This document shows, piece by piece, positions 26,304 through 35,196 of a stretch of DNA of 64,000 nucleotides. Below the pieces are notes generated by a model. The model saw nothing but the letters and a program-made list of their open reading frames with translations. It did not search any database and was not told where the DNA came from. Origin of the DNA: Lachnospiraceae bacterium (GTDB lineage Bacteria > Bacillota > Clostridia > Lachnospirales > Lachnospiraceae); assembly GCA_017936785.1 (NCBI GenBank), contig JAGBEV010000026.1, positions 1 through 64,000 on the forward strand, written 5' to 3'. The position numbers and the translations under genes were made by a program. Every line of letters begins with the position of its first letter. Positions within the stretch are counted from its first letter, which is position 1.

Positions 26304-27476
26304 TTAGTGATCAGTATAAGTAAAATGCATGGGGTCAAAATAACTTTTACTCCAATCTCCGCCCCAATAAAATCCATACTTTTTCCAGATATCCACTTCC
26401 TTCTTTGTGACGCTGTATTCATCTTTTCCGGGATCATATCCCCATCCGGTATAAGAAGCCCCGTTGTGCGTCCAATTCAGGTCTACGACACATCCATAGG
26501 AATGATGAGAAATCTTCTGACTGTTACTTGCCATCATGCGCCAATGATATCCTGCAGTTTCTGACGGTATTGTTTTAAATCCATTCTGTTTCAATTCCTT
26601 AAAAACTTCCTGAATGACAAAAGCAAGTTTTTTATGTACCGTAAGCCCCATCGTGTCAGATTTTCCTTTTGTGTTTAATATAGGGACTCTAATCTGTACC
26701 AGATATTGCTGCATCTGTTCCGGGGAAGTTGGCATTCCATTTGGAAATAGCCATTCCAATCTTTTTTCTACTGGTACATTGACAGCTGTTGTACCAGCGG
26801 AACCCTGATTAGCTGTACAATAATACCTAAGAACATGCTGCGTATAATATTGATCGCCGTACCGCCAAGGACCTAACTGTTGTACCCGACCTCCTGTATT
26901 TCTGACACCTCCACTTTTTTCCCTGGCAAAATCAAATGTATTTAGCTGTGTCCATCCTCCATCTTTCTTCACCGCATAATCAATGTAACTTCCCCCGAAA
27001 TTATAGCCCTGCAAAGCTAAACGGATATGGTCCATATCTTCTGGCGAATTCACTTTTGCCTTCTGAAGCATAGCAGTCAGATATTTAACCCCCTGTGCAA
27101 TACTTTCCTCTATCGTTAAAGAGTTTGGAGGCTTGCCAAGGGATTCTGAACATTGGAACACATCACTTCCATTTCCCCCTGATTCCTGCATCATGACCGC
27201 CAGAAACAAATCAATGTAACTTTCCATCCCATACTTTTTTGCTTCTTTTAATACTTTTTCTCTGTAAAACTCCACCGTGTCACTGATTGGTATTCCAACT
27301 ATATTAGACGTTGGTCCTTCACTTACTCTGTATTCCTCCTCTTCTCCTCCGATCAACACGGCAACCATCTGCGTAGTCATTGAACTAATCGCCGCCACCA
27401 TAACTATGCCAGAAACTAATGACAGAGAAGCCAGGATTCCTATTATTTTCCCAATGCGTTTCTTTCGTTTGGTCAT
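26304..27476 (-). CDS. cell-wall hydrolase: lysozyme-like domain plus M15 (VanY-type) peptidase
   Basis: The 390-residue protein has an N-terminal membrane anchor (about 9-32). A transglycosylase/lysozyme-like domain follows (about 75-210), with LAVMMQESGGNGSDVFQCSE carrying the likely catalytic glutamate. A C-terminal M15 domain (about 275-390) has the zinc residues in HHSYGCVVDLNW and DPMHFTY. It should open peptidoglycan for the transfer channel. Many Gram-positive elements use a lysozyme plus NlpC/P60 enzyme here, so an M15 partner is a variation. GGGAGG precedes the ATG, which overlaps the end of the VirB4 gene. Confidence 0.88.
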   Translation of the reverse strand: MTKRKKRIGKIIGILASLSLVSGIVMVAAISSMTTQMVAVLIGGEEEEYRVSEGPTSNIVGIPISDTVEFYREKVLKEAKKYGMESYIDLFLAVMMQESGGNGSDVFQCSESLGKPPNSLTIEESIAQGVKYLTAMLQKAKVNSPEDMDHIRLALQGYNFGGSYIDYAVKKDGGWTQLNTFDFAREKSGGVRNTGGRVQQLGPWRYGDQYYTQHVLRYYCTANQGSAGTTAVNVPVEKRLEWLFPNGMPTSPEQMQQYLVQIRVPILNTKGKSDTMGLTVHKKLAFVIQEVFKELKQNGFKTIPSETAGYHWRMMASNSQKISHHSYGCVVDLNWTHNGASYTGWGYDPGKDEYSVTKKEVDIWKKYGFYWGGDWSKSYFDPMHFTYTDH

Positions 27477-29386
27477 TACATTCCTCCCTGGAATATCTGT
27501 TCCTCTTCCTTTGTCAGATGTACCTTAAATTCCAAATTTTGGTCAGAAGCAATGCACAAAATATTTTCCCCTACTTCCAATTTGGGTATCCTGGCAATCT
27601 GAGAATTGGTAAGTACTCCGTCAAAGATATTGTTTAACATTGGTACTGCATTGCTATCTTGATGAAAGATAAACTTATACTGCGTCAACTCAAAAATAGT
27701 CTTAATCTTATCAATTTCTACAGAACCAGACCCTTCCGGAACATAATCACGGATAGACTGAGATGCCAACCCGATTCCTCCAAAGTACTTTCTGGCTTCT
27801 CGCATATAAATAGTTACCTGGTCTAAAGCTTGTGCTTTCTTAGCATTAAGCCAACGATGGCTTTCATCAATCAAAATCAGAAAATTCACAATATCCCACA
27901 AATGCATTCCTTCATTCAATTTTTGCTGCATCAGTTTTCCATTGGTTACACAGTTATCCCAGCAAAGAGATATCATATTAAATATTTGTGCATCAAATAT
28001 TTCTGCTTTTAACTCCTTCAGTGTAGAAATATCAAATGTTACTATCTGTTCATCTAAAATATTATCTATCGTAGTGTAGCCATCAAAGAGATTTCCATAG
28101 GTATTGACCAGATTTTCTACCACCTGCCGGATTTTGTCTGTCCGAAGGATTTCCTTTTTTACCAGCTCCATTTCCACATCTCCATATGCGCCCTCCTGCA
28201 TCTGCTCTATCTTCCGCTTTAAGAAAGCCAGCATATCAGAAAAGATAGGGTACTGATCTGCCGGAAGTGCGGTAGCCTGTTTTGACATTTTCCCGTTTTT
28301 TATTTCAAAACCAAAACTCTGATACAATTCCCTCAGCAACTCCTCAAATGCAATAACTTCCTCAGTATCTGCCTGTCCTCCTACCAGAAAGCGGTATATG
28401 GTACTCACTTTTGATATATGTCTGGTGAAACTGATTACATCATTATCACCGGCGCGCAATATTTCCAACGGATTTAGTATGCCACTGGTTCCATCCAGTC
28501 GAATCACCTTTCCTCCCAGTATTTTTGTAAGAAGAGTAAATTCTCCCGAAATATCAAATGTCCTAACATAATTGCCCTGAATTGCATTGGATTCAAACTG
28601 TTTTTTTAACAACGTAGACTTTCCACTTCCCATGGTCCCCACACAAAGAAAATTATAGTAAAGCCTGCTCCGCGTTTTTGTAAACAGATTAAAAATGACA
28701 TTACCACCGCATGGTGTTTTTCCAAGGAAGTCCCCCTTTTCATCCTCCAAAGAAGAAAAATGAAAAGGATTCCCAGCAGCTACTGAATCCGATGTCAGAG
28801 GTTGTCCATAAGTGAAAAACAAATCTTCTTTCTGCTGTTGCTGATACGGTAGATACATACTCTTCCATTCTGTTTTGCTTTCATTTAGAAATATAGTTGG
28901 TAAAAATCCATGACTCTCTATTTTTGCCATAATGTTTTTCACCTTATCCTCCAGGTTCTTCAGAGAACGGTCTGCAACAAATATCCTTACATGCATCAAT
29001 TTGATTACTTCTCCCATAGAAGAAATTTCATGATATAACCGTTCCATCTCCTGAAAACGTTTCTGTGCATCATACTGCTCCTCAAAATCAGTCGCTCCCT
29101 GGTAGCGGTATTTTTGTTCTTTCATAGATTTATTAATATTTTTTTTTACTTCATTGATATTATCTGTATTTAAATCTACCGTTACTACAGTATTATTGAT
29201 ATTGCATACCCTTGCCATCCAATAATCATCCAGTGATTTCGGAAATTCGTAAACATGAATGCAAGTTTCATATCCTCCACCAGAAGATATATATTTTGGA
29301 TGAGAAAAGGTAATACCTCCCTGTGGCTGAATCTTTTCCAAAAGACAAAAATTAGTCTTTGACTTCTTGTTTCCCGCTTTTTTCAT
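27476..29386 (-). CDS. VirB4-type conjugation ATPase
   Basis: The 636-residue ATPase powers the type IV secretion channel. Walker A is CVGTMGSGKSTLLKK (near 252) and Walker B is FLILIDESHRWLN (near 508); an arginine-finger region with GIGLASQSIRDY follows. The usual VirB4 N-terminal domain is shortened, and the small gene directly upstream may supply it. The start at 29386 has AAGGGGGGA upstream. The longer frame overlapping the previous gene is not used. Confidence 0.93.
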   Translation of the reverse strand: MKKAGNKKSKTNFCLLEKIQPQGGITFSHPKYISSGGGYETCIHVYEFPKSLDDYWMARVCNINNTVVTVDLNTDNINEVKKNINKSMKEQKYRYQGATDFEEQYDAQKRFQEMERLYHEISSMGEVIKLMHVRIFVADRSLKNLEDKVKNIMAKIESHGFLPTIFLNESKTEWKSMYLPYQQQQKEDLFFTYGQPLTSDSVAAGNPFHFSSLEDEKGDFLGKTPCGGNVIFNLFTKTRSRLYYNFLCVGTMGSGKSTLLKKQFESNAIQGNYVRTFDISGEFTLLTKILGGKVIRLDGTSGILNPLEILRAGDNDVISFTRHISKVSTIYRFLVGGQADTEEVIAFEELLRELYQSFGFEIKNGKMSKQATALPADQYPIFSDMLAFLKRKIEQMQEGAYGDVEMELVKKEILRTDKIRQVVENLVNTYGNLFDGYTTIDNILDEQIVTFDISTLKELKAEIFDAQIFNMISLCWDNCVTNGKLMQQKLNEGMHLWDIVNFLILIDESHRWLNAKKAQALDQVTIYMREARKYFGGIGLASQSIRDYVPEGSGSVEIDKIKTIFELTQYKFIFHQDSNAVPMLNNIFDGVLTNSQIARIPKLEVGENILCIASDQNLEFKVHLTKEEEQIFQGGM

Positions 29387-29397
29387 CTCATCCCCCC

Positions 29398-29916
29398 TTA
29401 ATTTATCAACAAGCATTTGTTTGCCATCCGTTGAAGTATCTGGTGTTTTTTTTCCTCTGGTAACATGTTTAGAAGCCCTGTCTTACCTTTTCCTAAAGTA
29501 CTTGTCATGGTAAGAAGGTTTTTCTCCAGGTCATCCAGTTTTTCTGCAAATAGCATAAAATAGTATTCTCTGCTGGTGTCGTGCTTTCCCAGCCAAACTA
29601 GTTCATCCAATTTTCTCTGCAGATATCTTTTATATATCTCATTAGATGTTTTTTGCAGTTTGTATTGTATGTAATCCTGCTGTTTTTCCGTGTTACAGGG
29701 AAAATTCATAGCAATAATCTTTATATCATCCCCATACAGCTTATATAATTTAGCAAATTTCAAACAGTCATACTCCACTTCATCTTCTGAGGAATTAACC
29801 AGATCTTTTGTAATAATCTGTATAATATCCAGATACCCATATTTGGTCAGATAGCAATTGTTTTCCGTATCATATCCCGTAATACCAATCAGTTTTGTAA
29901 TATCCTGTTTTATCAT
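29398..29916 (-). CDS. separate N-terminal VirB4-like partner protein
   Basis: The 172-residue soluble protein contains YLTKYGYLDIIQIITKDL, IIAMNFPCNTEKQQDYIQYK and SREYYFMLFAEK, patterns seen in the N-terminal region of VirB4/TraC-like ATPases. It lies directly before the VirB4 gene and its ATG overlaps the stop of the gene before it. I infer that VirB4 is split into two proteins here. The proposal rests on position and resemblance only. Confidence 0.6.
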   Translation of the reverse strand: MIKQDITKLIGITGYDTENNCYLTKYGYLDIIQIITKDLVNSSEDEVEYDCLKFAKLYKLYGDDIKIIAMNFPCNTEKQQDYIQYKLQKTSNEIYKRYLQRKLDELVWLGKHDTSREYYFMLFAEKLDDLEKNLLTMTSTLGKGKTGLLNMLPEEKKHQILQRMANKCLLIN

Positions 29917-30254
29917 GGAAATGCCCTCCCTGCTTTTTGTTGACGCTCTTCCTGTTTTTTGCTAACTTCTTTGGAATGATTGGCCACCGGAAAGTATACT
30001 TCTTTGTCTCTTTGCAAAAATAAGATGATACTTTCTATATTTCTGCGCTTCCGGTTAGTCCAGCTTTTAGCCGTCAGGAAAACTGCACATATCATGGAAA
30101 AAAGATAAAAAGGTATCTTCCATTTTTCATGCACTGCAACTCCCAGTGCAAAAGATACAGAATAGTAAATTAAAATAAAGAACATATCAAACAAATAAAT
30201 ATGTTTTGTTACCTTGGTCTCTGATTTGATTTCCTGCGCTACAACATAATTCAA
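29913..30254 (-). CDS. small membrane protein, VirB3/PrgI-like
   Basis: The 113-residue protein has two adjacent membrane segments (about 22-42 and 48-66) and then a cytoplasmic basic tail (NRKRRNIESIILFLQRDKEVY). Position directly before VirB4 and this topology fit the VirB3/PrgI-type component of type IV systems. A TTG start at 30254 has AGGTGA six bases upstream; no ATG with a site is closer. Confidence 0.6.
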   Translation of the reverse strand: MNYVVAQEIKSETKVTKHIYLFDMFFILIYYSVSFALGVAVHEKWKIPFYLFSMICAVFLTAKSWTNRKRRNIESIILFLQRDKEVYFPVANHSKEVSKKQEERQQKAGRAFP

Positions 30255-30260
30255 ATAATG

Positions 30261-32435
30261 TCACCTACTTTCTTCTAATGAATCCTTCTTTACCAGCTCT
30301 TCCTTCAATTTATTCTCATCCCTGGCCGCTTCTTTGCTCCATTCCGACTGTATTTCCGTTTTGTTGTTATCTCCAAAAGTTTCGGTTCCCCTTTTCTGAC
30401 TGTATGATTGTTGTGTATTGCCTGTCACCGTTTTTTCTACACCATCTGACGCATTTTTGGGCACCCTATATGGATTTTGCTGCAGATATTGTTCTAATTC
30501 TCTCATATTCATTGGTTTTCTCACCAGCTTGCCGTTAGAAGCTAACGGGCTATTATCCTGCCCCAAAGAGAAAGAGGAATCTCCGTAAGAATCTCTTCTT
30601 CTTGCACTTAAGTCTTTTTCCATAGTCTTAAGAGAATCACTATAACCTTCCCTTCCACTTGGATCTATTCCATTTAAAGCATCTTCCTTATCAGAAATCT
30701 CTCCACCAATATCTGGGTCTGGGGAAAATCCAAAATTATTTTCTGCATCTGCGTGATGCATCGTACTGCTTTCCCTTCCCTTTCCTGGCTTTTTATCTTG
30801 CCCCTTAATCGAATCTGCTTCCTCCTGGAGGGTATTCTCCGCATTTTTTTCTCTTGGCGAACTATCCTGACTATCCGGAGTGAAATAGTCTTTATCGAAT
30901 TGGCCTTCCTTAGTATCCTGACTATCTGAAGAAAAGTAGTTTTTATCAAATTTACCTTCCTTCTCTCCTGTATCTCTCTGGTCTCTTGAAATATCCTCTT
31001 GATCCGAATCCCTATCATCTGATTTATCCTGTCTTCCTTTCGGCGGTGGTGATGGTGGAACATTTTGATCCATATTTCTAGTAGAAAACGGAAGTAATCT
31101 ACCTGCTATTTTTCCAAAAAATCCGTTCCCAATTTCCATACTGCCATGTCCCATTCTGCCCACTGCTCCAAATAAACCAGCTGTCATTTGTGTCCCATAT
31201 AACATGGTCATTATCTTGCCCATTCCATCACTAACACCACCATCCAGTCCTGTCAGCTTCTGGATAATGTTTGGCCCATTTGTTACTGCAAAGGCAAAGA
31301 AAAGAATAATAAATCCTTTGATCAGTCCAGATACATCCCAATCAGAAGTAAATTTACAGGCCAATAGATATAATTTAAGTAAAATGGTTGTTATCAAAAG
31401 GATAATGTAACTATCCTTAATACCATCCAATATTTTTAATATTTTCTGATTTCCTGAAAGATTGGCAGAATACAAGTACGCGAGAATCCGATGGACTACA
31501 ATATCAAACAATGTGGAAATTACTTTATATGATAAAAAAACGTATATGATAACAAGTGAAAGTAATTCCAAATAAATGGTAGAATAGTCTACTTTATAGC
31601 GATAATAATAGTTATTTAACAGGCTGGTCCAGGCAACCCCATCATAGTTTTCTTTCAATACATAATCTGGATCTAAACCATCTGTCCCTATCCAATTTGA
31701 TTTTACCTGCTGTTTTATAATGTCCCTGGAATCTTTTTTTACATCATCAGGCTCAACAACCTCATTAATTATGAGATTGTAAGCATCCAACTGAGTAAAA
31801 GAATCATAAGTCAGTTTTGCATTTTTTACCCCCTCTGTCTTTTCATTCAGATGGGAAAGTCCCACTTTTGCATCCAGATATAATAAGTCATGAATGTTTG
31901 TCCCAATGGTCTCATATACCGTAACATTCGAATTGCTTCCACCCAGAATATCTTTCCTTACTTCAGTCCCAATAAAACCGTTGAGAGCATGAATCAGGTA
32001 ACTCGAAGAAGAAATGACCAAAATTGCAATACAAAGGTTCATAACAAATTTTGGTTTTTTTTCATGCCAGAATATCAGAATCAGTCCCAGAAAAAACAGG
32101 GATAAACAAACCAGAGAAACAAACATCGGTTTCAAATCTTCAATGAAATTTTCTATTTTTTTATAAGAGGTAAAATCCACAAAACCAAAACAAGTATCAT
32201 ACAATTTGGTGCAAGCAGAGCCAAGTTCTCCCAACAAAAGGACCAGTCCCCATTTAGCTCTCCTTAAAAAACTGACAGCCATATCATTATTTTCAAACAG
32301 CTCTTTATTTTGTAATAAAATGTCCATCACCTTATCATCAGACAGAGCACTGGCCTTTCCTGCACATAAAAACCAAACAAAAGGAATAAAAATCAAAGTA
32401 AATAAAAGCAATTGTTTTCTTGTCTTTTTTCCCAT
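30261..32435 (-). CDS. VirB6/TrbL-like polytopic conjugation protein
   Basis: The 724-residue protein has an N-terminal signal-like segment, a long extracytoplasmic loop (about 165-275) and about seven membrane segments up to residue 420. A hydrophilic C-terminal tail (about 440-724) is rich in Asp, Ser, Lys and Gln and has short repeats around FDKDYFTPDSQD. The VirB6/TrbL family forms the inner-membrane platform of the channel. The start at 32435 has GGAAGG eight bases upstream. Confidence 0.82.
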   Translation of the reverse strand: MGKKTRKQLLLFTLIFIPFVWFLCAGKASALSDDKVMDILLQNKELFENNDMAVSFLRRAKWGLVLLLGELGSACTKLYDTCFGFVDFTSYKKIENFIEDLKPMFVSLVCLSLFFLGLILIFWHEKKPKFVMNLCIAILVISSSSYLIHALNGFIGTEVRKDILGGSNSNVTVYETIGTNIHDLLYLDAKVGLSHLNEKTEGVKNAKLTYDSFTQLDAYNLIINEVVEPDDVKKDSRDIIKQQVKSNWIGTDGLDPDYVLKENYDGVAWTSLLNNYYYRYKVDYSTIYLELLSLVIIYVFLSYKVISTLFDIVVHRILAYLYSANLSGNQKILKILDGIKDSYIILLITTILLKLYLLACKFTSDWDVSGLIKGFIILFFAFAVTNGPNIIQKLTGLDGGVSDGMGKIMTMLYGTQMTAGLFGAVGRMGHGSMEIGNGFFGKIAGRLLPFSTRNMDQNVPPSPPPKGRQDKSDDRDSDQEDISRDQRDTGEKEGKFDKNYFSSDSQDTKEGQFDKDYFTPDSQDSSPREKNAENTLQEEADSIKGQDKKPGKGRESSTMHHADAENNFGFSPDPDIGGEISDKEDALNGIDPSGREGYSDSLKTMEKDLSARRRDSYGDSSFSLGQDNSPLASNGKLVRKPMNMRELEQYLQQNPYRVPKNASDGVEKTVTGNTQQSYSQKRGTETFGDNNKTEIQSEWSKEAARDENKLKEELVKKDSLEESR

Positions 32436-32450
32436 GCAATACACCTTCCT

Positions 32451-34808
32451 TTATTTGGTCAATTCCCCACTACTTCCAATCGTCAAAAGGCTTAATAAAG
32501 CCTCCTTCTCATCATATCTTAAATCTGTTTGACTAATTAAATCTGCTAACTGGATGATCGTCATGTCATCCGAAATATCTTTAATCCCTGCAGACTGTTC
32601 GATTGCGACCAAAATCTGTCTTTTATTTGATAACTCTCCTATCGTCTTGATTTTTCTAGATATTTTTTTTGTTTTCATGGAAAATTGTGAGAAGGTTTGG
32701 CGATAATCCCATACCCTTTCCTCTAAATTAATTCCCGTACGGTCTTCCGTATTGATTTCGTGCAAATCAATCATATCCGGATTTGGAAAAGTATTGGTTA
32801 AATATTCGTAGCGAAACAAAAACCGTTTTCCAGATTCCTCACTGTTAAAAATTGGTGTTGCCTGGATTCTATTTCCTCTTAGGTCAGTGCGTTTTAGAAC
32901 CCGTTTTATAACACATTCGCCCGGATATAGCTGCATCAATTCATTCGAATTTAACAAAGGCTTTTCCATGGAGTTTTCCATAAAATGCTTTTTGGTCGAA
33001 AGACGTTCTCCTGAACGCTGAACGTCAATCACTGTTTCATTTCCAAGCTCTTCAGAATATTTTTTTGCCGTATCCTCGTCATTGGTCAAAATATAGATAT
33101 GGTTACCGCAATTGGAAGCAATCGTCTGAGCATTATCACCATATAATTTTTCCAATTGAGAGTTATCCTGAATAAATAAATCAAACGAAATATTTCTCCC
33201 CAGACACACTGTTATGATACTCTCCATCCCTTCAATCGGTGGTATGTTTCCAAATTCGTCTGCAATGACCTTAACTCGGTTTTTACATTTTCCACTCATT
33301 GATCTTGTTGCCTTTTTTGCCAGAACAAAATACATTTGCCGAATAAATACGGTTGCCAGAAAATGCGTTGATTTGTCATAATCCGGAATCCCTAAAAATA
33401 CCGCAACCGGTTTTTCGCCAAATCCAATATCTTCCATTTTTAAGCTACTCTCTGCTGTCATTTTAGCAATATTTTCATATGTAAAAATTGTCAACTTCGC
33501 CAACATAGTCGCAAAAATGGACCCTTTCGTCCGATATCCTGCAACCTCAATACCGGCGTATTTTAATTTTGCACGATTTAATGGCGGGCGGTCATCAAAA
33601 TACTTATCCAGCGCAGATACCTCACTCTCTCCCTCTTCTTCATCCTCATTAATCCTAAACCTGATCAACTCCGTAAATGTATTCAGAATAGAATACATAT
33701 TTATTTTTTTTCGATTAGGATACACCTCTGTAAATATCACTTCTTCCGGAAGACTTTTTATTTCGGAATCCATTACAATATCTTCAGATTCTGCACATTC
33801 TTTTTTTCTTTGATATTTTTCTCTAGCAATAATTTTTTCATCCTCTGGTAACGAATCAAAATAATCTCGTTTTTTCTGATAAATATGGAGACGTTGTTTA
33901 TTCTCTATCTCATCTTGCTGGAAACAATCCTCTATATGGGCAAGTATCAATGCTGTTAAAAGACTGGATGAAGTATCTTGCCAAAAAGAATCTGAGTTTG
34001 TAGGTTTATCCGGATTAAAGATAGAATAACTAAATGCTTGGGCTAAAAGCTCTGCATTGGAATAATCCTTTTCTTGGTAAAGTTCAATAATCTCTTCTAA
34101 TGGACCAAATCCCATCGAAAAAAGCGGATTATCCAGATTTAAAAGATATACGTCGTATCCACGTTCCTCAAGCGTTCTTTTGGAACTCTTATACAGTTCC
34201 AACTTTGGATCAGTAACAACCAGGGATGTTTTTTCGTTTGCTCTGGAATACACATCAATACTAGGCAGTACAAACATTTCTCCTTTACCAGAACGAGTAA
34301 TACCAATGATCAAATTATTTGTTGGAGTAGTATCTATGTACAGATTCTCCCCTATTCTGGATATAATCGTTCCACCATATCCCGGAAACGGTTTATCCCT
34401 GTCTGGAATCTCCTGATACTGTTCCTTAATTTCATCATTTGTTGTCCACCTCTCCACACCCTTCTGTCCTCGGTTGACTCCCTCCGAACTAAAGGCAGTC
34501 CGCATCCGGAACGCCTGATATATATCTATCCATGCCAAAAATAGTATGAATAGCACCATCAGGATGATATAAAGCTGTGGGAACTGTAAAATACCATTCC
34601 TGGAAGGAAAGATATTTTTAATCCCCAGATACTTCAACGGATGGTCCAAATCCTGAAAGAGCCTAGGAAGGGAAGGAAAAAAATTAAGAATATAATTCAA
34701 TCCAAACCACAAAAATATATCCTCTACAATCAGAACACTTCGGATTGCCTTCCAGCTTCCCAATGCTCTCTCAATTCTCATTTCCTGTTGACTTTTAATT
34801 TTTGTCAT
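32451..34808 (-). CDS. VirD4-type coupling protein
   Basis: The 785-residue protein has two N-terminal membrane segments (about 18-40 and 65-90). Its ATPase domain has Walker A GITRSGKGEMFVLP (near 172) and Walker B KVIADEFGNIPPI (near 514). It links the relaxase-DNA complex to the secretion channel. A charged insert lies around 300-380 (DSLPEDEKIIAREKYQ). The start at 34808 has AAGGGAG upstream. It follows the VirB2-like gene after a short hairpin. Confidence 0.95.
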   Translation of the reverse strand: MTKIKSQQEMRIERALGSWKAIRSVLIVEDIFLWFGLNYILNFFPSLPRLFQDLDHPLKYLGIKNIFPSRNGILQFPQLYIILMVLFILFLAWIDIYQAFRMRTAFSSEGVNRGQKGVERWTTNDEIKEQYQEIPDRDKPFPGYGGTIISRIGENLYIDTTPTNNLIIGITRSGKGEMFVLPSIDVYSRANEKTSLVVTDPKLELYKSSKRTLEERGYDVYLLNLDNPLFSMGFGPLEEIIELYQEKDYSNAELLAQAFSYSIFNPDKPTNSDSFWQDTSSSLLTALILAHIEDCFQQDEIENKQRLHIYQKKRDYFDSLPEDEKIIAREKYQRKKECAESEDIVMDSEIKSLPEEVIFTEVYPNRKKINMYSILNTFTELIRFRINEDEEEGESEVSALDKYFDDRPPLNRAKLKYAGIEVAGYRTKGSIFATMLAKLTIFTYENIAKMTAESSLKMEDIGFGEKPVAVFLGIPDYDKSTHFLATVFIRQMYFVLAKKATRSMSGKCKNRVKVIADEFGNIPPIEGMESIITVCLGRNISFDLFIQDNSQLEKLYGDNAQTIASNCGNHIYILTNDEDTAKKYSEELGNETVIDVQRSGERLSTKKHFMENSMEKPLLNSNELMQLYPGECVIKRVLKRTDLRGNRIQATPIFNSEESGKRFLFRYEYLTNTFPNPDMIDLHEINTEDRTGINLEERVWDYRQTFSQFSMKTKKISRKIKTIGELSNKRQILVAIEQSAGIKDISDDMTIIQLADLISQTDLRYDEKEALLSLLTIGSSGELTK

Positions 34809-34829
34809 ATTGTTTCTCCCTTTTGATTC

Positions 34830-34860
34830 GGTAGTACAGGGGATTTTCCTCTGTACTACC
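34830..34860. promoter_or_regulatory. hairpin between virB2-like and virD4 genes
   Basis: GGTAGTACAG and CTGTACTACC form a perfect 10-bp stem. No T tract follows, so it is more likely an mRNA-processing or stability element than a terminator. Confidence 0.5.
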
Positions 34861-34884
34861 ACTTGCTCCATTCCTATATCTACA

Positions 34885-35124
34885 TCAGCCACCACTTGTA
34901 AATACAATTCTGGAAGTAACCCATTCTCCTATATAAACGGCACCAAGGGCAATCACTAGACCAGTTAAAAGAAAAGGCAGTGCTTTTAGTGCCATTGAAT
35001 GGCATTTTTCGTTGGGTATCATAAGGATTGCTCCAATTATAAAAAGATAAATTGTTGCGAAAATCCAAGTATACGGCTGACAATCTGTAAGAAGGGTATT
35101 AAGATTATCTGCGAATTGATCCAT
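34885..35124 (-). CDS. VirB2/TrbC-like small membrane protein
   Basis: The 79-residue protein has two hydrophobic segments (about 17-37 and 45-68) with a short polar link. That is the hairpin topology of VirB2-type pilin and channel subunits. AAAGGAG precedes the ATG. It lies just upstream of virD4. An overlapping frame (34880-35083) is a shadow. Family is inferred from size, topology and place. Confidence 0.6.
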   Translation of the reverse strand: MDQFADNLNTLLTDCQPYTWIFATIYLFIIGAILMIPNEKCHSMALKALPFLLTGLVIALGAVYIGEWVTSRIVFTSGG

Positions 35125-35196
35125 AAGGTTCTCCTTTCCTGCAGAGACACATTGCCCCGCATCTAATACTTTTTATTATTCTGTATGATTACTTAG

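Noticed and set aside
34880..35083. 67-residue frame overlapping the VirB2-like gene
   Set aside because: The other frame has the ribosome site and the expected two membrane segments.
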